Positions 11,091 to 24,500 of a stretch of 64,000 nucleotides of DNA are shown one piece after another (the first letter of the stretch is position 1; the number at the start of each line of letters is the position of its first letter). The notes beneath the pieces are model-generated. The model saw only the letters and a program-made list of their open reading frames with translations, was not told the origin of the DNA and ran no database searches. A program made the translations under genes and the position numbers. The stretch is from Serinus canaria. Its lineage: Eukaryota > Chordata > Aves > Passeriformes > Fringillidae. Location: assembly GCF_022539315.1 (NCBI RefSeq), contig NC_066313.1:36555059-36619058 (forward strand), read 5' to 3'.

Positions 11091-13604
11091 TTTCTGTTGC
11101 TCAATTTAGGTTATAGAGAGGAATAATAGTGTGATGATAATGTTCTTTGATTGAGAACACAATCAGAAAAAAAATCAGTGGAAATAGTGGTGCTTTGTAA
11201 AGGAACTGCTGGACTTTGCAACAAAAGAAGCAGTGTGAAACAGAGTGATGACCCCAAAAGTCTGGAGAACCAGATGCAGAGTCTGTCTTTGGAAAAACAC
11301 TGGCAATTCTGCAGCCTTGCCCCTTCTCCAGTAGATATCCAATCTTATTTTAGTGAGGAGCAAAGATTAAGAGCATAAGGATGAGTGCCTAATGGAACAC
11401 TGATGTGTGGAGTATGACCAGATTGGCTTAAAGTAGGGGAAATGTTATATTTTGTCTGATATGAAATGGAATGAAGATAATCCATATTTCTCTGGGTTCT
11501 AGGCACAAGGCTAAAGCAGAAGATAGGGCTAAGAATTTGTCTGTTAAAAGCTGACTAGACTAAACTCTCAGCAATGATCAAAGTAAACCTAGGAAACAGT
11601 AAAAAAGATTTACCATTGACCAATGAAAGGAGATACATGATGGTATTCAAAGCAATCATTGGAAAGTGGTAACAAAGCAAGGTGGTGTTGGGCTCTTCAA
11701 TGAAACTATAGGAGTGATACAGACTTTTAAACTTTGTGAACCTCTCTGTTAACATGAATGATTCTGCGGAAAAACCTCAAATATGCATTATGGAATTAAA
11801 TTGTTTACATTTATTGTACATTTATTGTAGAGTTGCCACACCAATATCTTTTCAGTTACTCTGTCAATCTTTACCATCTGTTCCTGTATGCCTCTTTATA
11901 ACCAATTCTATGTAAAGTCTGCCTGGTTTAGGGTACATATATGGCTTTCCTGGATACCTTTGTTCATCTGTGGAGTGGGTAGCTCATTTCCATGGTGAAA
12001 TCTCAGATGTCTTTTTCTCAGATGCACTCTGAGTCAAAGGCCAAATCTTTAGGAAGGTTTTCTGCAGTGTGCCAGCTCCTGACAGGAGCAGGACATGGTA
12101 GGAACACACAGGCACATAGGTGATGGCTGTGAGAAGAAAAGGGGAGAAGTGCAGGAACTCTGTGTTGTCTGTGACACCTCTCTGTACAAGGGGTAATAAA
12201 GGTTTTGATAAGCTATGCAGTGATCTGGTGTGAAGACTCCATAATTAGTGTTTAAAAAGAAGTGAAAATTAAAAGAGATGAAAAAGCCTGAGAACCAGAT
12301 GATTACTTAACCTACCTTAGGAGAAATATTCCTTTATATTTATAACAAAAATGCTATTTTTACTGAGCAATGACTTTTAAATTTGACCCAATTATTTCAA
12401 GTACAAAAAGGGACACAGTGCATTTTAAAGGCACATTTTTGGGGTGGTAATTAGAAACACTCCCTTCCACCTTAAATGAACCTGCTACAAGGTCCTAGAG
12501 ACTGCAGCTCCATTGCCGGTGTCAGTGGAGCCATTGGTTTCTCTGGTTTGCCTTCCTTGTTCAAAATGGGTGTTCCACAAACTTTTAAAACAGCATACAC
12601 ATAGTAAGTTTTTTCCTATGAACAAATGTTTTACAGCATATTTTGTAGGCAGGAACAGGGAAGGGTTGAAGGTGCATGTGGCTGAGGGTGAATGCAGCCA
12701 GGTCTCAGCCTGCTCTGCAGTCAGATACTCCTGGAAGGGCATACCTGACCTTGCACCCTTCATGTGAAGGTCAACTAAATTCAACATGCCCAAAGAAAGA
12801 TTTGAATTTGTTCTTTGACATCTGCAGAGAATGTCTGGACTGATCCTGCTTTTTTTCATGTCTTGGGAAAAAAAATCCAGAAAATTGTCAGGCATAAAAT
12901 TCTCCAGAGAAATTTCATTTAAAGACCCAGAGGTGTGGAGGGCAGATGTGGTAGGACACAGTGTAAATGATGGGATGAAGGAGACCTAGAGAAAGAGGAT
13001 GTGTAAGATAGTTCATCTGAATCTAGAGTGTTTTTGCTGATATACAGTGCAAGGAAGAAGGGCTGTAAAAATACAAAATTATACCAAGAAGACCAGTTCC
13101 TCACCTAATCTTTTATTGTACTCTTTTGCTATTAAATGACTCTCAGCTAATGCATCTATTTTAAGAAATTAAAAAAAAAAATCTCACCAAGGAAGAGATT
13201 TTTGAGGTGGGTTTCATTCCCTGCTCATGGTGGAGGGCTGCAGCTTTGGGTGCCAGCTGCTGTGCTGCTCACTTCAAGCTCCCAGAGTAACCCATGGGGA
13301 CAAATCTTACGAGGAATTGACTGACCTGTTTCTAGTCTTGTGAGGCAGGACAGAGTGAGGACAGGTCTCAGACTGATGAACTCAGGGTTGCTTCTAAGAG
13401 CAGTGTCACTGTACCCAGTAGATGTTTCAGAGCTTGATTTGAATGCTCATATGGAGGTGGCTGGTGTCACCTGAGATGCTATAAAACCTCTGAGATGTCC
13501 ACTTGGCCAAGCGGAGGTTACAGTCCCTGTTGGAGACACCTTGCCCTCCTGGAATAGCAGCCAAGATATTCTGGTGTATCTCCAATGGTTCTGAGTTTGG
13601 GGGA

Positions 13605-13938
13605 TACAAGTCCTTTCCAGTACCTGAAGGGAATATAGGAAAGCTGAAGAGTGACTTTTTACAAGGGCATGTAGTGACAGAACAGGAGTAATGACTTTAA
13701 ACTGAAAGAGGGTAGGTTTAGATTTCACAAAGAAATTCTTTACTGTGACGGTGGTGAGGCACTGGCACAGGTTACCCAGAGTTGTGGGTGCCTCATCCCT
13801 GGAAGTGCTCAAGGCTTTGTTGGACAGGGCTCTGAGCAACCCAGTCTGGCGGAAGGTGTCCCTGCCCATGCCAGGGGGTTGGGGTTGGAACTAGATGATT
13901 GTAAAGTCCCTTCTGACTCAAACCATTCCGTGACTCTG
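13605..13938 (+). mobile_element. CR1 LINE 3' fragment, sense orientation
   Basis: Recognisable CR1 segments include GTAGTGACAGAACAGGAG, ACTGAAAGAGGGTAGGTTTAG, GGTGGTGAGGCACTGGCACAGG and GAACTAGATGATTGTAAAG. It ends at a decayed ATTCCGTGACTCTG. It is truncated at the 5' side. Confidence 0.93.
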
Positions 13939-15016
13939 CAACACTCTGAACTCTTACACCTTATTAGTTGACTTTGATGGAACGGACTCTGACATGGGTT
14001 GTTGATAAGAACAGAGGAGGTGAGGGGTGCTGTGTACCTGTGAAGTTTTCTATGTATTGTAGAAATGATCTGCACTGTAGTGAGCACTTAGAGCTTTGTA
14101 ACTGTAAGCACTGTGGTGAGCTACTCAGCTTTGCAGCTGAAGAAATAAAGATGGACAAGGCAGTGGCCTCTGTGCCTAAGACCATGCCTTTGCTCTTCCT
14201 TTCTGGGTGAAATGTGCTACATTATTGCTGATGGGCTTTAGATGGCTCTCTGGGCTCAGGAGAAAAGGGGTGCTTCCAGGTGGGAGAGGTCCTACAGGGA
14301 AGGGCATTTCTGAAGGGTGGCTGTCACTCCTCTGGAAAGAGACAAGCCCAAAGAGTTGGTGCTCTGTAGGAAACTAAATAAAGCATTCTGAGAGTCTGGA
14401 AAGGTTCAGGGTTTTTAAAATTCCTTTTGGGATTTTTAAAGTTTGTTTGCACAGAAGAGTTCACCTGGGAGCAGAGGCACAGGACTGGGACTGGGGCAGT
14501 AGAGCAGAGGCCATGGCACTCTGCGGTCTGCAAGGACCAACCTGTCACTGGTTTACTTTGCTCTGCAAGCCAAAAAAATCGAGAACATGGAGTGCCGAGG
14601 CCTGAGGCATCTAAGCCATTTGCATCAAAATGAACTGACAGTTCCTCTTGAAATGAGAGGGTATAAACTAGTCTGTGGTGTCCAGCCCAGGTATTTGGAT
14701 TGTGTCCTTGATCCTGACAGCTGAAACATGGGGCTGTTGGTCTCCAAACATTTACATTTTTCAGATGATGTCCTTGGTCTAAAGTTTTACTCCTGCCCCA
14801 AGTTAGTCATAATTGCAAGTGGCTGATCTCCTGCATGGGTTTCAAAGGACAGAGAGGGATAATTTGATGCAAACCAAACATATTTAAATCCTTCAATCAG
14901 AGCCTGTGTAGTGTGATTGCACAGTGAATGAATATCAAAATTACACAGATACTTTTGTCTTTACGCCTGGGTAGTTTTTGACTATTAATTATTTAATGTT
15001 GATAGACACAGAAAAG

Positions 15017-15054
15017 GTAGATAAATAGATAGATAGATAGATGATAGACAGATG

Positions 15055-15145
<91 letters not shown>
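15017..15145. repeat. GATA/TAGA tetranucleotide microsatellite
   Basis: About 129 bp of TAGA repeats, with a pure run of roughly 23 units from about 15055 and a slightly broken left part (GATGATAGACAGATGGATAGA). On the minus strand it gives a spurious frame reading YLSI repeats. Confidence 0.98.
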
Positions 15146-18100
15146 GACGAATATAGAGAAAAGTTAGATACAGAAGAATAAGTTCCTTAGTTTTACTAAG
15201 TTCTTCATGTATACAATGCAAAAAACATTTTAAGGACAAAATTGCTCTTTTCCTTTGCTATGAGATTTCCCTGAAAAATTGTTTCTATTTTGAAAGAAAC
15301 ACCAAAGCAATAATTTAAAATCTGTTGTAATCCTAATTCTGAAGCATAATATCTTATCTTCAGTCAAGCCAACTCCCTGTTCAAATCAAAGTTTTTATTA
15401 TATTTAGTATTATGCAGACATTTTCTCTTGAAGCTTTGCCCACCAGAAGAGTTTGGGTTTGTAGGTCTCCCTGCAGTGCTTGGCAAGAAGAGCTGCTCCT
15501 GTTGCAATGTTCTGGCTGGCTTCTGGAGAAGGCTCTGGTGTCACTACTGAGAGCACAGGTTTTGCCTCATGTAAAAGGTGATTTGGGAGATCCAAAAAAG
15601 CATAAGCTGAAATAATTTAATCTAATTTTTGTCACCTTTATGTATTTTCACTAAAGGAATTTTTAGCATCCTTGTGTTTTCAAGAGACAGCTGTTTTCTT
15701 TGGTCAGCCACACCTTCATGTTGTTAGCTCCAGGTGAGACTCTTGGATCTCTGGATATTTTTGCCTGGGTTCTTTGCTGCACTCCCAATGGCACCAGATG
15801 TTCCTGTCCTGTGGACGACTGAACCTTGCTCAGAAAGGCAATGCCTCCCTCTTGCCTTAGGCATCTCTTTCAGTGTGGGCTGGGGGAAGGGTGTCTCTCC
15901 CCATGGCCTGTGTATCTTGGTGCCTACCCTAGAAGAGACTTCTTCATGGTGATTCAAGTCAGATGATTTAACTCTGCTTTCTCTCTTATTCCACTTATCT
16001 TCCTATTGGAGGTAGTTTGAGCTCACAAGTCCTTCAGACCACAAAAATCAAGCCAGAAAATAAGTTCAGAATAACAACATTTAATATTTACATATATCAG
16101 TGAGGCCAGTGGTCACACAGTTGGCAGGACAGAGGGTATTCCCAGGAGCACACAGACATCCCCAGGGCAGGACAGCCTGGAACAAGCAGATGGCAGCAGC
16201 ACAGTGCATTTATTTTTCTGTGCTGGAGGTGTGCCAGTGGGTATCTCTTCCTCTCCTGGTGCTAGCACAGCCAAGGCTGGCTTTATCCCAGAGCTGAGAG
16301 TAAGGGAGTCAAAACCAAGGGATGAGGAAAGGCAGGTATTTAAGGACTGTGAAGAGTTCATAGAGCCCCTGTGCTGATGAAGGAACCTCTCTCCACCTGA
16401 CTACATGCAAACATCTTTCTTTCCCACTGCCTCTTTCACTCTTTTCCTGGTTTGCTGTCTGCTGTATCTGGTTGTGCTGTCCATGCTTCACTGCTGGCAA
16501 AGAACATGAGCTTTTTAAGCCACCTGGCAGGTTTGGGTGCACCTAGGGATGGACTGCAAACTTCAACGAGTCTTACGCTTTCTTCTTTACAGAAGTTGCA
16601 TTTAAATTTCACAGGTTAAATTTCCTCCTTCTAGGGGTGAAACTATGCTCCAAGGTGCATATGCTTCTCATCTAGGAAACTGGCCTTTTCTTCTCCATTT
16701 TATACATAGGAGAATGTGAAGCATTTTGCACGTTGCATTAAAGGACAGCACAAGCAGCCACATATGTCTGCAGTAAGTGTATTTTAAGGGCTTGTTCCCA
16801 TACTACAGTGCAGAAATACAAACAACTTTGAGAAAACATAAATCAGGAAAAATAGGCTCCAAGTGCTTTAAAGGTATTCAGGTTTTCATAGCTGCCTACT
16901 TGCATTCAGGATGGGTAAAGATTATTTCATGGTTTGACTGACAGTTCATGTCCAAGAATTAACCTTTGAGGAAGTCACTGAAATGATGAGTTTTCTGAAA
17001 CTTCCAGTCACGGGCATTAGCTCAAGATCAAGGGCTTACTCTTGAGTGATGATGGGGAATTATGCAGTTCCAGGTTGGTATTACTGTGGCTAAAAAACTA
17101 AAGCTGATGCAACTTGCTGCCTTCAGATTATATCTTCTATTTATTACTAAGCTGCACATAATTACAACATTTCTCTTTGGTGAATTAATTCCTTCATCCA
17201 TGTGCTCTATTCTAGAGCAGCCCTACAGACCTGTGTGGATGTTAGTGAAATTCTTAAGCAGTTTCATGAAGGCAAAATTGGTGGTGAGGTTCTTCACTCT
17301 TTTGTGAAACCAGACATTTCTAAGCTCTCGCTGCAAACCCTATTGCCTGTGTTGACTCAAATGCTCCTCTAAGGCTGCCACAACTCTCAGATGTTCCTGA
17401 AGATCCAATTTAGAAGTGCCCTGGGCTTTGGCAAGGGGATCTGGCTCCAGGCTGGCAGAAAGAGGCTGAAAACCATGTTCTTCAGTTCCTCTGCAGGGTC
17501 TCAAACACTGCTCCATATATTCTCTGCCCATCCTCATTCAAACCTGTGACTGCCCCATTTGAAAATTAATAGGAACAGACAGGTGAGCTCATAGTCAGAT
17601 TTGGGGAGCACAGGACATTATTTACATCAGCCAGAGAGCATCTGCTTCATGCAGCTGATAAAGGTATACATTAACAATAGCTCCATTTCCCACATACATG
17701 AGAGGGCAAGTGATGGCCTTTTATCTGAGGACTGTTGTGCTTTATACACAAGTACAGCAGTAAGGGCCAGACAGGTTAATGTTTTTTGCCAGTACCTGAG
17801 GTTTAGCAGGTATGTTTAGAGAGATGAAAATGTGGAGTCTCAGACTGAAATGATCTAGCCCTTTTCCACTCTGACTTCATTGTAAAAAAATAATTTTGCC
17901 CTGTGAAACACCTGAACTTTTTTTTTTTGTTGTCCCCCATAAATAAAACAGTACAGTGCACTATCCTTATTGTATGTGAATCAGCATTTTGGGGCTTGTC
18001 TTGGCATTCTTTGTAGGTCATTCACATTCCAGAAATATTTGTCTGAAAGACAATGAATGAAAGATGATTAGTAAATATTTCAGGGGATATCTGACTTACT

Positions 18101-18511
18101 GCGAATATGTTGTACAATGAAAAGAAACAATGAAAAGGAAGCAATAGTGATAAATGAAATTTGGAAGATGTTTTCTTCCATTCTGTAAAACAACAACATT
18201 ACTGCATCTGACCAATTTTAAAAATCTCTACTTTTTGTCTCTCACTTACATATGCTGGGGAGGGTCACTACATTTTCTCAAAAAGGCTTCTTAAATAGCA
18301 ACAGAACCATGCAATGAGTATGTCAATGTCATACTGCTGTTTAGAAAAATATGAGGACCAGATTATCCCTGACTATGATGTGACAGACAGAAAGAGACTG
18401 TGCAAATGCATCTGTACTGCCCAGAGGAGCTCATCCAGGGACTGTGCTGATCTCTCATGTACCATCACCAGAGCCTGAAAAATAAAACTGGAAAGAACAT
18501 AAAGGACCCTT

Positions 18512-21500
18512 TTACTGCATACCAACCTTTCTTCTCCTCATACATGTGCCACATATGAATCCAGTGAGTCCATTGATGACTTGAATGAAACAAAGAATAG
18601 CTTCAATCACACCAATGACCAGGAGAATAGAGAAAAGGACAATATTCCAAAGGATGATGTTTTCAGGTTGTTTGCAAATACTCCACGTTGTCTGGTTAAA
18701 CAAATAATTGTCTCTGTGATAGAAGAAAATAATTGGCAAGGTATTAGAAAGTAAAAACTTGAGAATGCTGTCTCTGTTTTCTGGCATTTTGTTTTCTGAA
18801 CTTGACTGCACAAAGGGAGTCTCAAATGGTGCTATAATTGGTCAAAGCTGGTGCTATAATTGGTCAAATTCCCTTCACTGCAGACGTGCAATCGATAATT
18901 AGGGAAGAGAGCCACATCTGTACTTTGTTGCATGCACAAGAATCTCCTCTTTGTTGTATGGCAAAATTGTGTTAATAACTAAATAGAAAGGTCCATATGG
19001 TTTTAAAATGTGTCTCCACATTCTCCATTCCTGCTGTGGTATCTCATCCCAGTCCATTCCTTATCTCTAGCTCTGAGTTGAAGAACCTAGTTGTCAAGGT
19101 TGACTTTATAGATTTAGAGAAGATTTTTGCTTTGATTTTCAGAAGCACGTGGAGCAGGCTGAATTCCTCATTGTTTAACAGATTAATGTGGCACAGCAAG
19201 CAAACATTTCGTTTTGACTCCAGTGGGAATCACAGCTCACTTTTGAAAGCGTGGTGCAAATTGCACAAGGGGCTTGTGGCAAGTGCAGCAGATGAAACTC
19301 AAGCAATTTGCCCAAGGATGATTTCTTGGTCAAAGAAATGACCAGCTGGAACATGCTACTCAGAGAAGTGTGAGTTTAGGTATACACAGGGTGAACCATG
19401 AGTTTATTTTGGAAAAATCCAAGTTCACTTTAAAAAGACAAGGGAGGGATAAGAGAAAGCAAAATTGGAGGAGCTTGTAAGCCATACTTACTCCAGAGTG
19501 TCATTCCTGAAAGGGTAGAGGTATTCTCCATCACCTGTGTCACACAGAGGACCCCCAATCAGCCCCAACAAAGAGATGACCACACAATATGCTCCTCCTG
19601 CGAATCCCATCACAGACAGGATCACTGACAGCAGCATCTGAATGGGAAAAGACCTTCAACATAGTGTGCACAGAGGTGTGAGTAGCATGGAGAACTCACA
19701 GTGAATGAGAAAGAATTCTCTTTCTTGTCTCTTACTTTGTGCTGAAACTGCTACTTAATTTGTGGGAGTAAGAAACAGTTGACTTTTCCTGGCTATTGTA
19801 GCTGCCCTAGATGTTAAAGAACTTATTGAGTTTTATGCTTATGCTATCAACTATGAAAAATCTGGTGAGTTTTCTTTCAAAAGCCAGTATAAGGCTAGTC
19901 CTGGATTGATCTGTTCTGTATCATGTGCCTTGGCATTTCCAACTCTTCACCTTTCTTGGCCCTTGCACCAACAGAAAAAGGCAAGCAACTACTGAACCAG
20001 GTATGAAAGCAACAAAAGTTAGGTTAATTGTTTTTGCTAATTGATGGAATGCAAAAAAGCCTTTCTTTTTGCTGCTTTCCTTCATTTTGCAACACCATGA
20101 CCTGCAATTACCACTTCTCATGTTGAGAAATCTAATTGTGCTGGACATGGCAAAAAACCAGCAGTGACTTCAAATTGTATGTAATGCATTCATGTTTTAC
20201 ATCAGCCACTCCCACAGAAATGTTACCTTTACTCCATTCTGGGTACTTTTCTAGTAATGAATGGGATGTATCCGGTTGCTGTTTGTCTATAGAAACAAAA
20301 ATCCCAGGAGGGTGCTACTGGTGGTGCATCTAGGACAGGCTTCTCAATAGTCTTGCTAAAAATCACTGTTTGTGCTTGTTCACAACTCTGCCATAGAGCC
20401 AGGGGAAGACCTGGAGCAGGGAGAAGGCAGCAGGCCTGCCTTAAAGTCAGGACAAAGGCATGACCAAAGAAGCACATCCAAAATACTCTCATCCATGACT
20501 CAGGTTTGAAGCCAAATATCTCAAGTGTCATAAATCCCCATTGCCAGCAAATACCAGGTGAAATCCACCAGCCCACAAGACAGGTAGAAACCTTCTCCTA
20601 GTCCCAGTTGTTCCACAGACCACTGCACTACACAGTCAAAAGGAAATATCCACCACCCATGTTGGAGTTTTTTTGACAAAGCCTTGAAAAGTCTTCACTG
20701 TCTGAACACATTCATCCTGGTTCATGCAGTTTCCAGCTTCCCAGCCAGATGCTTTCTGTAGAACTTTGCATGATGCTGGTGTGTGAACTGGCTAAATTTG
20801 TGCATTGTTTTGCCTCTGAAGCAATCCTTGAGTTAAAAGTTGCTGGGATTTCTCATGGGATTTATTTAATCATAACTGAGTAACAACTCAAAGCTGGATA
20901 CTCTTTTTTAGTCTTTATCTGCATGTTGGCTGAATTGCCTCTTAGCAGAGCTCCATTGTCAGCAAAATGTAGCTAATGTACTCTATTCTCCTGGACCAAA
21001 ACAGTGTCTGGGTTGTAGCTGATGCACTGTCTCTCACAATAAGATCACCAACCATGCCTTGTGGTGAAGGTGAGTGACTATTCTGAATCACTTTTCTCCA
21101 CTTGTTTTCTCATTTACTTTGACTCTGCATTCTGCTTCTTGGTTGAAGGATCCTAATTATGTTAACAATTCATTTTAGGGCATCCCAAAGATAATTATGA
21201 AGACAAAGTCAAATGGTCTTTTGGTACTACTATGTTTTATGATAGCAGTTACTACTAGTAGTACTTGTCAGTGCTATCTGTGATGACTGTGTTCTGTCAC
21301 ATGATTGTCTCATTTGGAATCTGTAGAACTAGCCTCTTCCCAGCTATTTCCCTTACTGTGTACAAGATCATCTAGACAGAGACTTTACTTGTCACCAAAA
21401 GAGGAGTCTGAAGTTGCTACAGCTGTTAGATTGGCTCTCCTCAGCATTTTCTAGACATGCAGGGGCATTTCCCCATTTTATCTACTGATCTGGAGACTTT

Positions 21501-24500
21501 TCTGGAGGCTTGCATCATAATCTGTGAAAATCCAAGAATTTTATTAACCATTTCATCATCTCAAACTTTCAGCATTTTCCCTAGTTGTACTTCTTATTGA
21601 AATATTTAATTTCCTCATTTGTGTCCTTAATTGCAACAGGACGCCTAAGCTGGGACACTTGAGTGTGTTGAAATTTGTTTCCCATGATGTTGACCTGTTC
21701 TGTACTCCTGAAAAGGTTTTGCTGACCATTTTTGCTGATTTTCCCTGCTTTATTCAATCTTTTAATTGAATTGTCCCTGGTGAGCTGATGAAAACTCCTA
21801 GAATTCATTCTTTGAATGTTTGTATCAGCTACTTTGGTGAAGTTACCAAGTTCCTCCTGTTCCAGCTTGTGCTGCTCTTTAATACCCTTGGTGTGGTTCT
21901 TGCTCCATACACATTTCTTTCTTCTCGGTTTCTTTGTCTGGAAGTGTTTTTTGGCGTTTTTGTGTTTTGGGTGGGTTTTTTTGTTGTTGTTGTTTCTTTG
22001 TTTATTTGTTTGTTAGGTTTTGTTTGTTTGTTTTTGATGGAATTGTTATTCTGTCTGGTTATCTGGATATCTTTGCTCAAGTTTGTCTGGAAAGCTGCAA
22101 TGGCTGTTCTTGTTCTACAAGTGACTCTAAAGGAGGACTTAGAAATACTGGAGTATATGTTTGCTGATGCAATGAGAGAAGCTGTATTTTGGGTGGGTCT
22201 TTTTCCTCATCCCGTCAGTGCAGTGGATAATTTCAGATGTGTACGTGCTAAGCTGCAAGACACTGAGGCTTTCTAAATCTATTACTTTCCAAATTCATTA
22301 CTCCATAATGCAAGGACAAGAAGCTATTGATGTATGTTTGTAAGTAATAATTTAAAGTTGATTAATGAAGAAACTTAATGTAGCATGTAATCTCTGTGAA
22401 CTGGAAAACTCACTAAAGTGAATAAAAAGTATGAGAAACATACTGTTTTTATTACTGTTGAAGATACTTTGGCAGTGTGTAAAGGCTTTGATGAAGTCTG
22501 AAACTATTAAACCAGGAATTGTGCAAAATAAAATAGAACAGAGTCCTTGCCCTGAGCAAAATGTTATGTTTTAATTGAACAATAATTCTGATCAGAAATA
22601 ATTCTTTAACCTTTTTTACCCTTTTTTTAGTATGACAAGCAATTTTGCAATTTGGAGTATTCAAGTGTAATTTATGATTTTATACCTAAGATATCCAAAG
22701 CAGAAAGGTGCCCAAACTTGCCTTTGGATTACAGAGGCTCCTGAGTAGTTCCATGAGGGCTGTTTTTCTGTCAGTAGGTGGGCAACCCTTAGCAGGTCCA
22801 TCCAGACCTACCTCCCAAGGAGCTCTGGCACTTTGGGAGGTTGCTGATATTGTGGATGTTTGAACCAATCCCAGGAGTCCTCTGCTCTCCAGGGCCTCAT
22901 ACCATACCTACCCTGCCTTCCATATACAGCCCTTATAGTCAGGACTCCTGAGCCCCCCTGCTCTGGATGCCTGTGCACTTTCTTCCACTCTCCACAAAGC
23001 ACATTTTGCCTGCAGTTTCGTCCCTTGAAGAAGCAGACCATCAGCCTTCATATCTCCCTGCAGCACTGACCTCTTTTTGAATGTTTGGAAATCACTCTTC
23101 CCCAGGAGCTGTGCAGGGTAAACTTGTTTTTAGTGTTATTCACAGCCATTCACTCTTCACTCATGTCCCCATCTCATCCCTACTTTGAGCCACAGTCTGT
23201 TTAAAACACAGTGGGTAGAGCTTCACCATTTCCACCTCACAGAGGTGTATGACTCCAGAAGGGTGTGTGTTCAAAAAGAGAGCATTTTCATAGATAGAGT
23301 GTCCTCACCAAGCCTGTTTTCCAATTTGGTTCCGGTAGCTTCATCACTTGGCCATCAGCCACTTTGTGATGTGGTTTAGTGGGCATGGTGGTATTCATTT
23401 GAAGGTTGGACTTGGTGAACTTGGAGTTTTTTTCCAACCTTAATGATTCTGTGATTCTCCTGATACTACAAAATATCACAGTGCATAATCAAATCACTTT
23501 CCTAACATCTATTTTATTCCTCCATAACAGCAAATAAAGAAGAGGAGAACAGCTTGTTGGTAACCAGTCAGTGATGGGAAGGTGCAGACAGGGTATCTGG
23601 CATTGATGTACTGCTGCTAGAAATGGCTCAGTGGAAGAGGAGGGGGAGAATGGAGGATTGTGGTGGGTTTGTGGATGTGGCCTCTGTGCTACCACCTGTG
23701 TTGTTGGGCTGGAAAATGAACCTAGCCAGCCTGGGGAAGTTTGACTCTTGGCTCTGTAATATTTAGGGCTGGGATGAAGTATGGAGAAGAGACACCTGAG
23801 ATGCTGTGTGAATTCAGCCCAGTTCAGCTGGATTTCCCCTTGTGACTTAACAGATTCAGTGAGCCACTACAGTGGCTGGTTTTCATCACTGCTTTCTACA
23901 TCACTCAAAGTCAAGCAAAGCAGCTAGCTCAGGCACTGTTTGCAGGGTGCCTACGATCTCAACCCAGCTCTGCAACTGTCCTGCCTGGCCATTGTCAGCA
24001 TCCTGTCTGTGCATGGGACATTTGGTAAAATCAATGTAATGGCATGTCCCTTGGGATGTGCCTGCTAATGTGTGACATCCTAATAAAGAATGCTATTTTA
24101 GTATTATGAATCATAAATTAAGTAAAATGTTTTAAAGAGGCAAATGTTTTCTCATGGATCAGACTAAATACTAATTGAAGAGTGCAGAGAGATGTGCTTT
24201 ATTGCATGGAATCTCTCATTCCAGACTGCTTCTGGGAATGATGCAGACTTGAAAAAATTCTAAGTCAGTTTATTCTTGCCAATAATGATAATCACACAGA
24301 AGTCTGTGCCCATGGCTTGAGGATGAACGGAGATGCCTTTATAGCATGTTACTTTATAATATTCTTAATTATCAAGCAAAACATCTCTCTGGCTTTTCTT
24401 TAGCTGTCAGAGAGCCTAAATTGCATTTTCACATTTCACATGCATAATATTTGGGCACATGTGAGACACTGATCAGAACTGCAGGAAGCAGTGCTGGCTC

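Larger units (their letters stand above)
11091..18511. other. Intergenic region between the TM4SF and SLC5A7-like genes
   Basis: Both neighbours are on the minus strand, so this contains the 3' flank of the TM4SF gene and the promoter of the SLC5A7-like gene. It holds the CR1 copy at 13605 and the GATA microsatellite. Minus-strand AATAAA hexamers occur near 17140 and 16210, which could serve a long TM4SF 3' UTR. I see no other coding exon. Confidence 0.6.

Noticed and set aside
14985..15239. Minus-strand open frame with a YLSI repeat protein
   Set aside because: It is a translation of the GATA microsatellite.
21788..22276. 162-residue hydrophobic open frame on the plus strand
   Set aside because: It runs through a T/G simple repeat, has no family resemblance, and lies inside an intron on the other strand.
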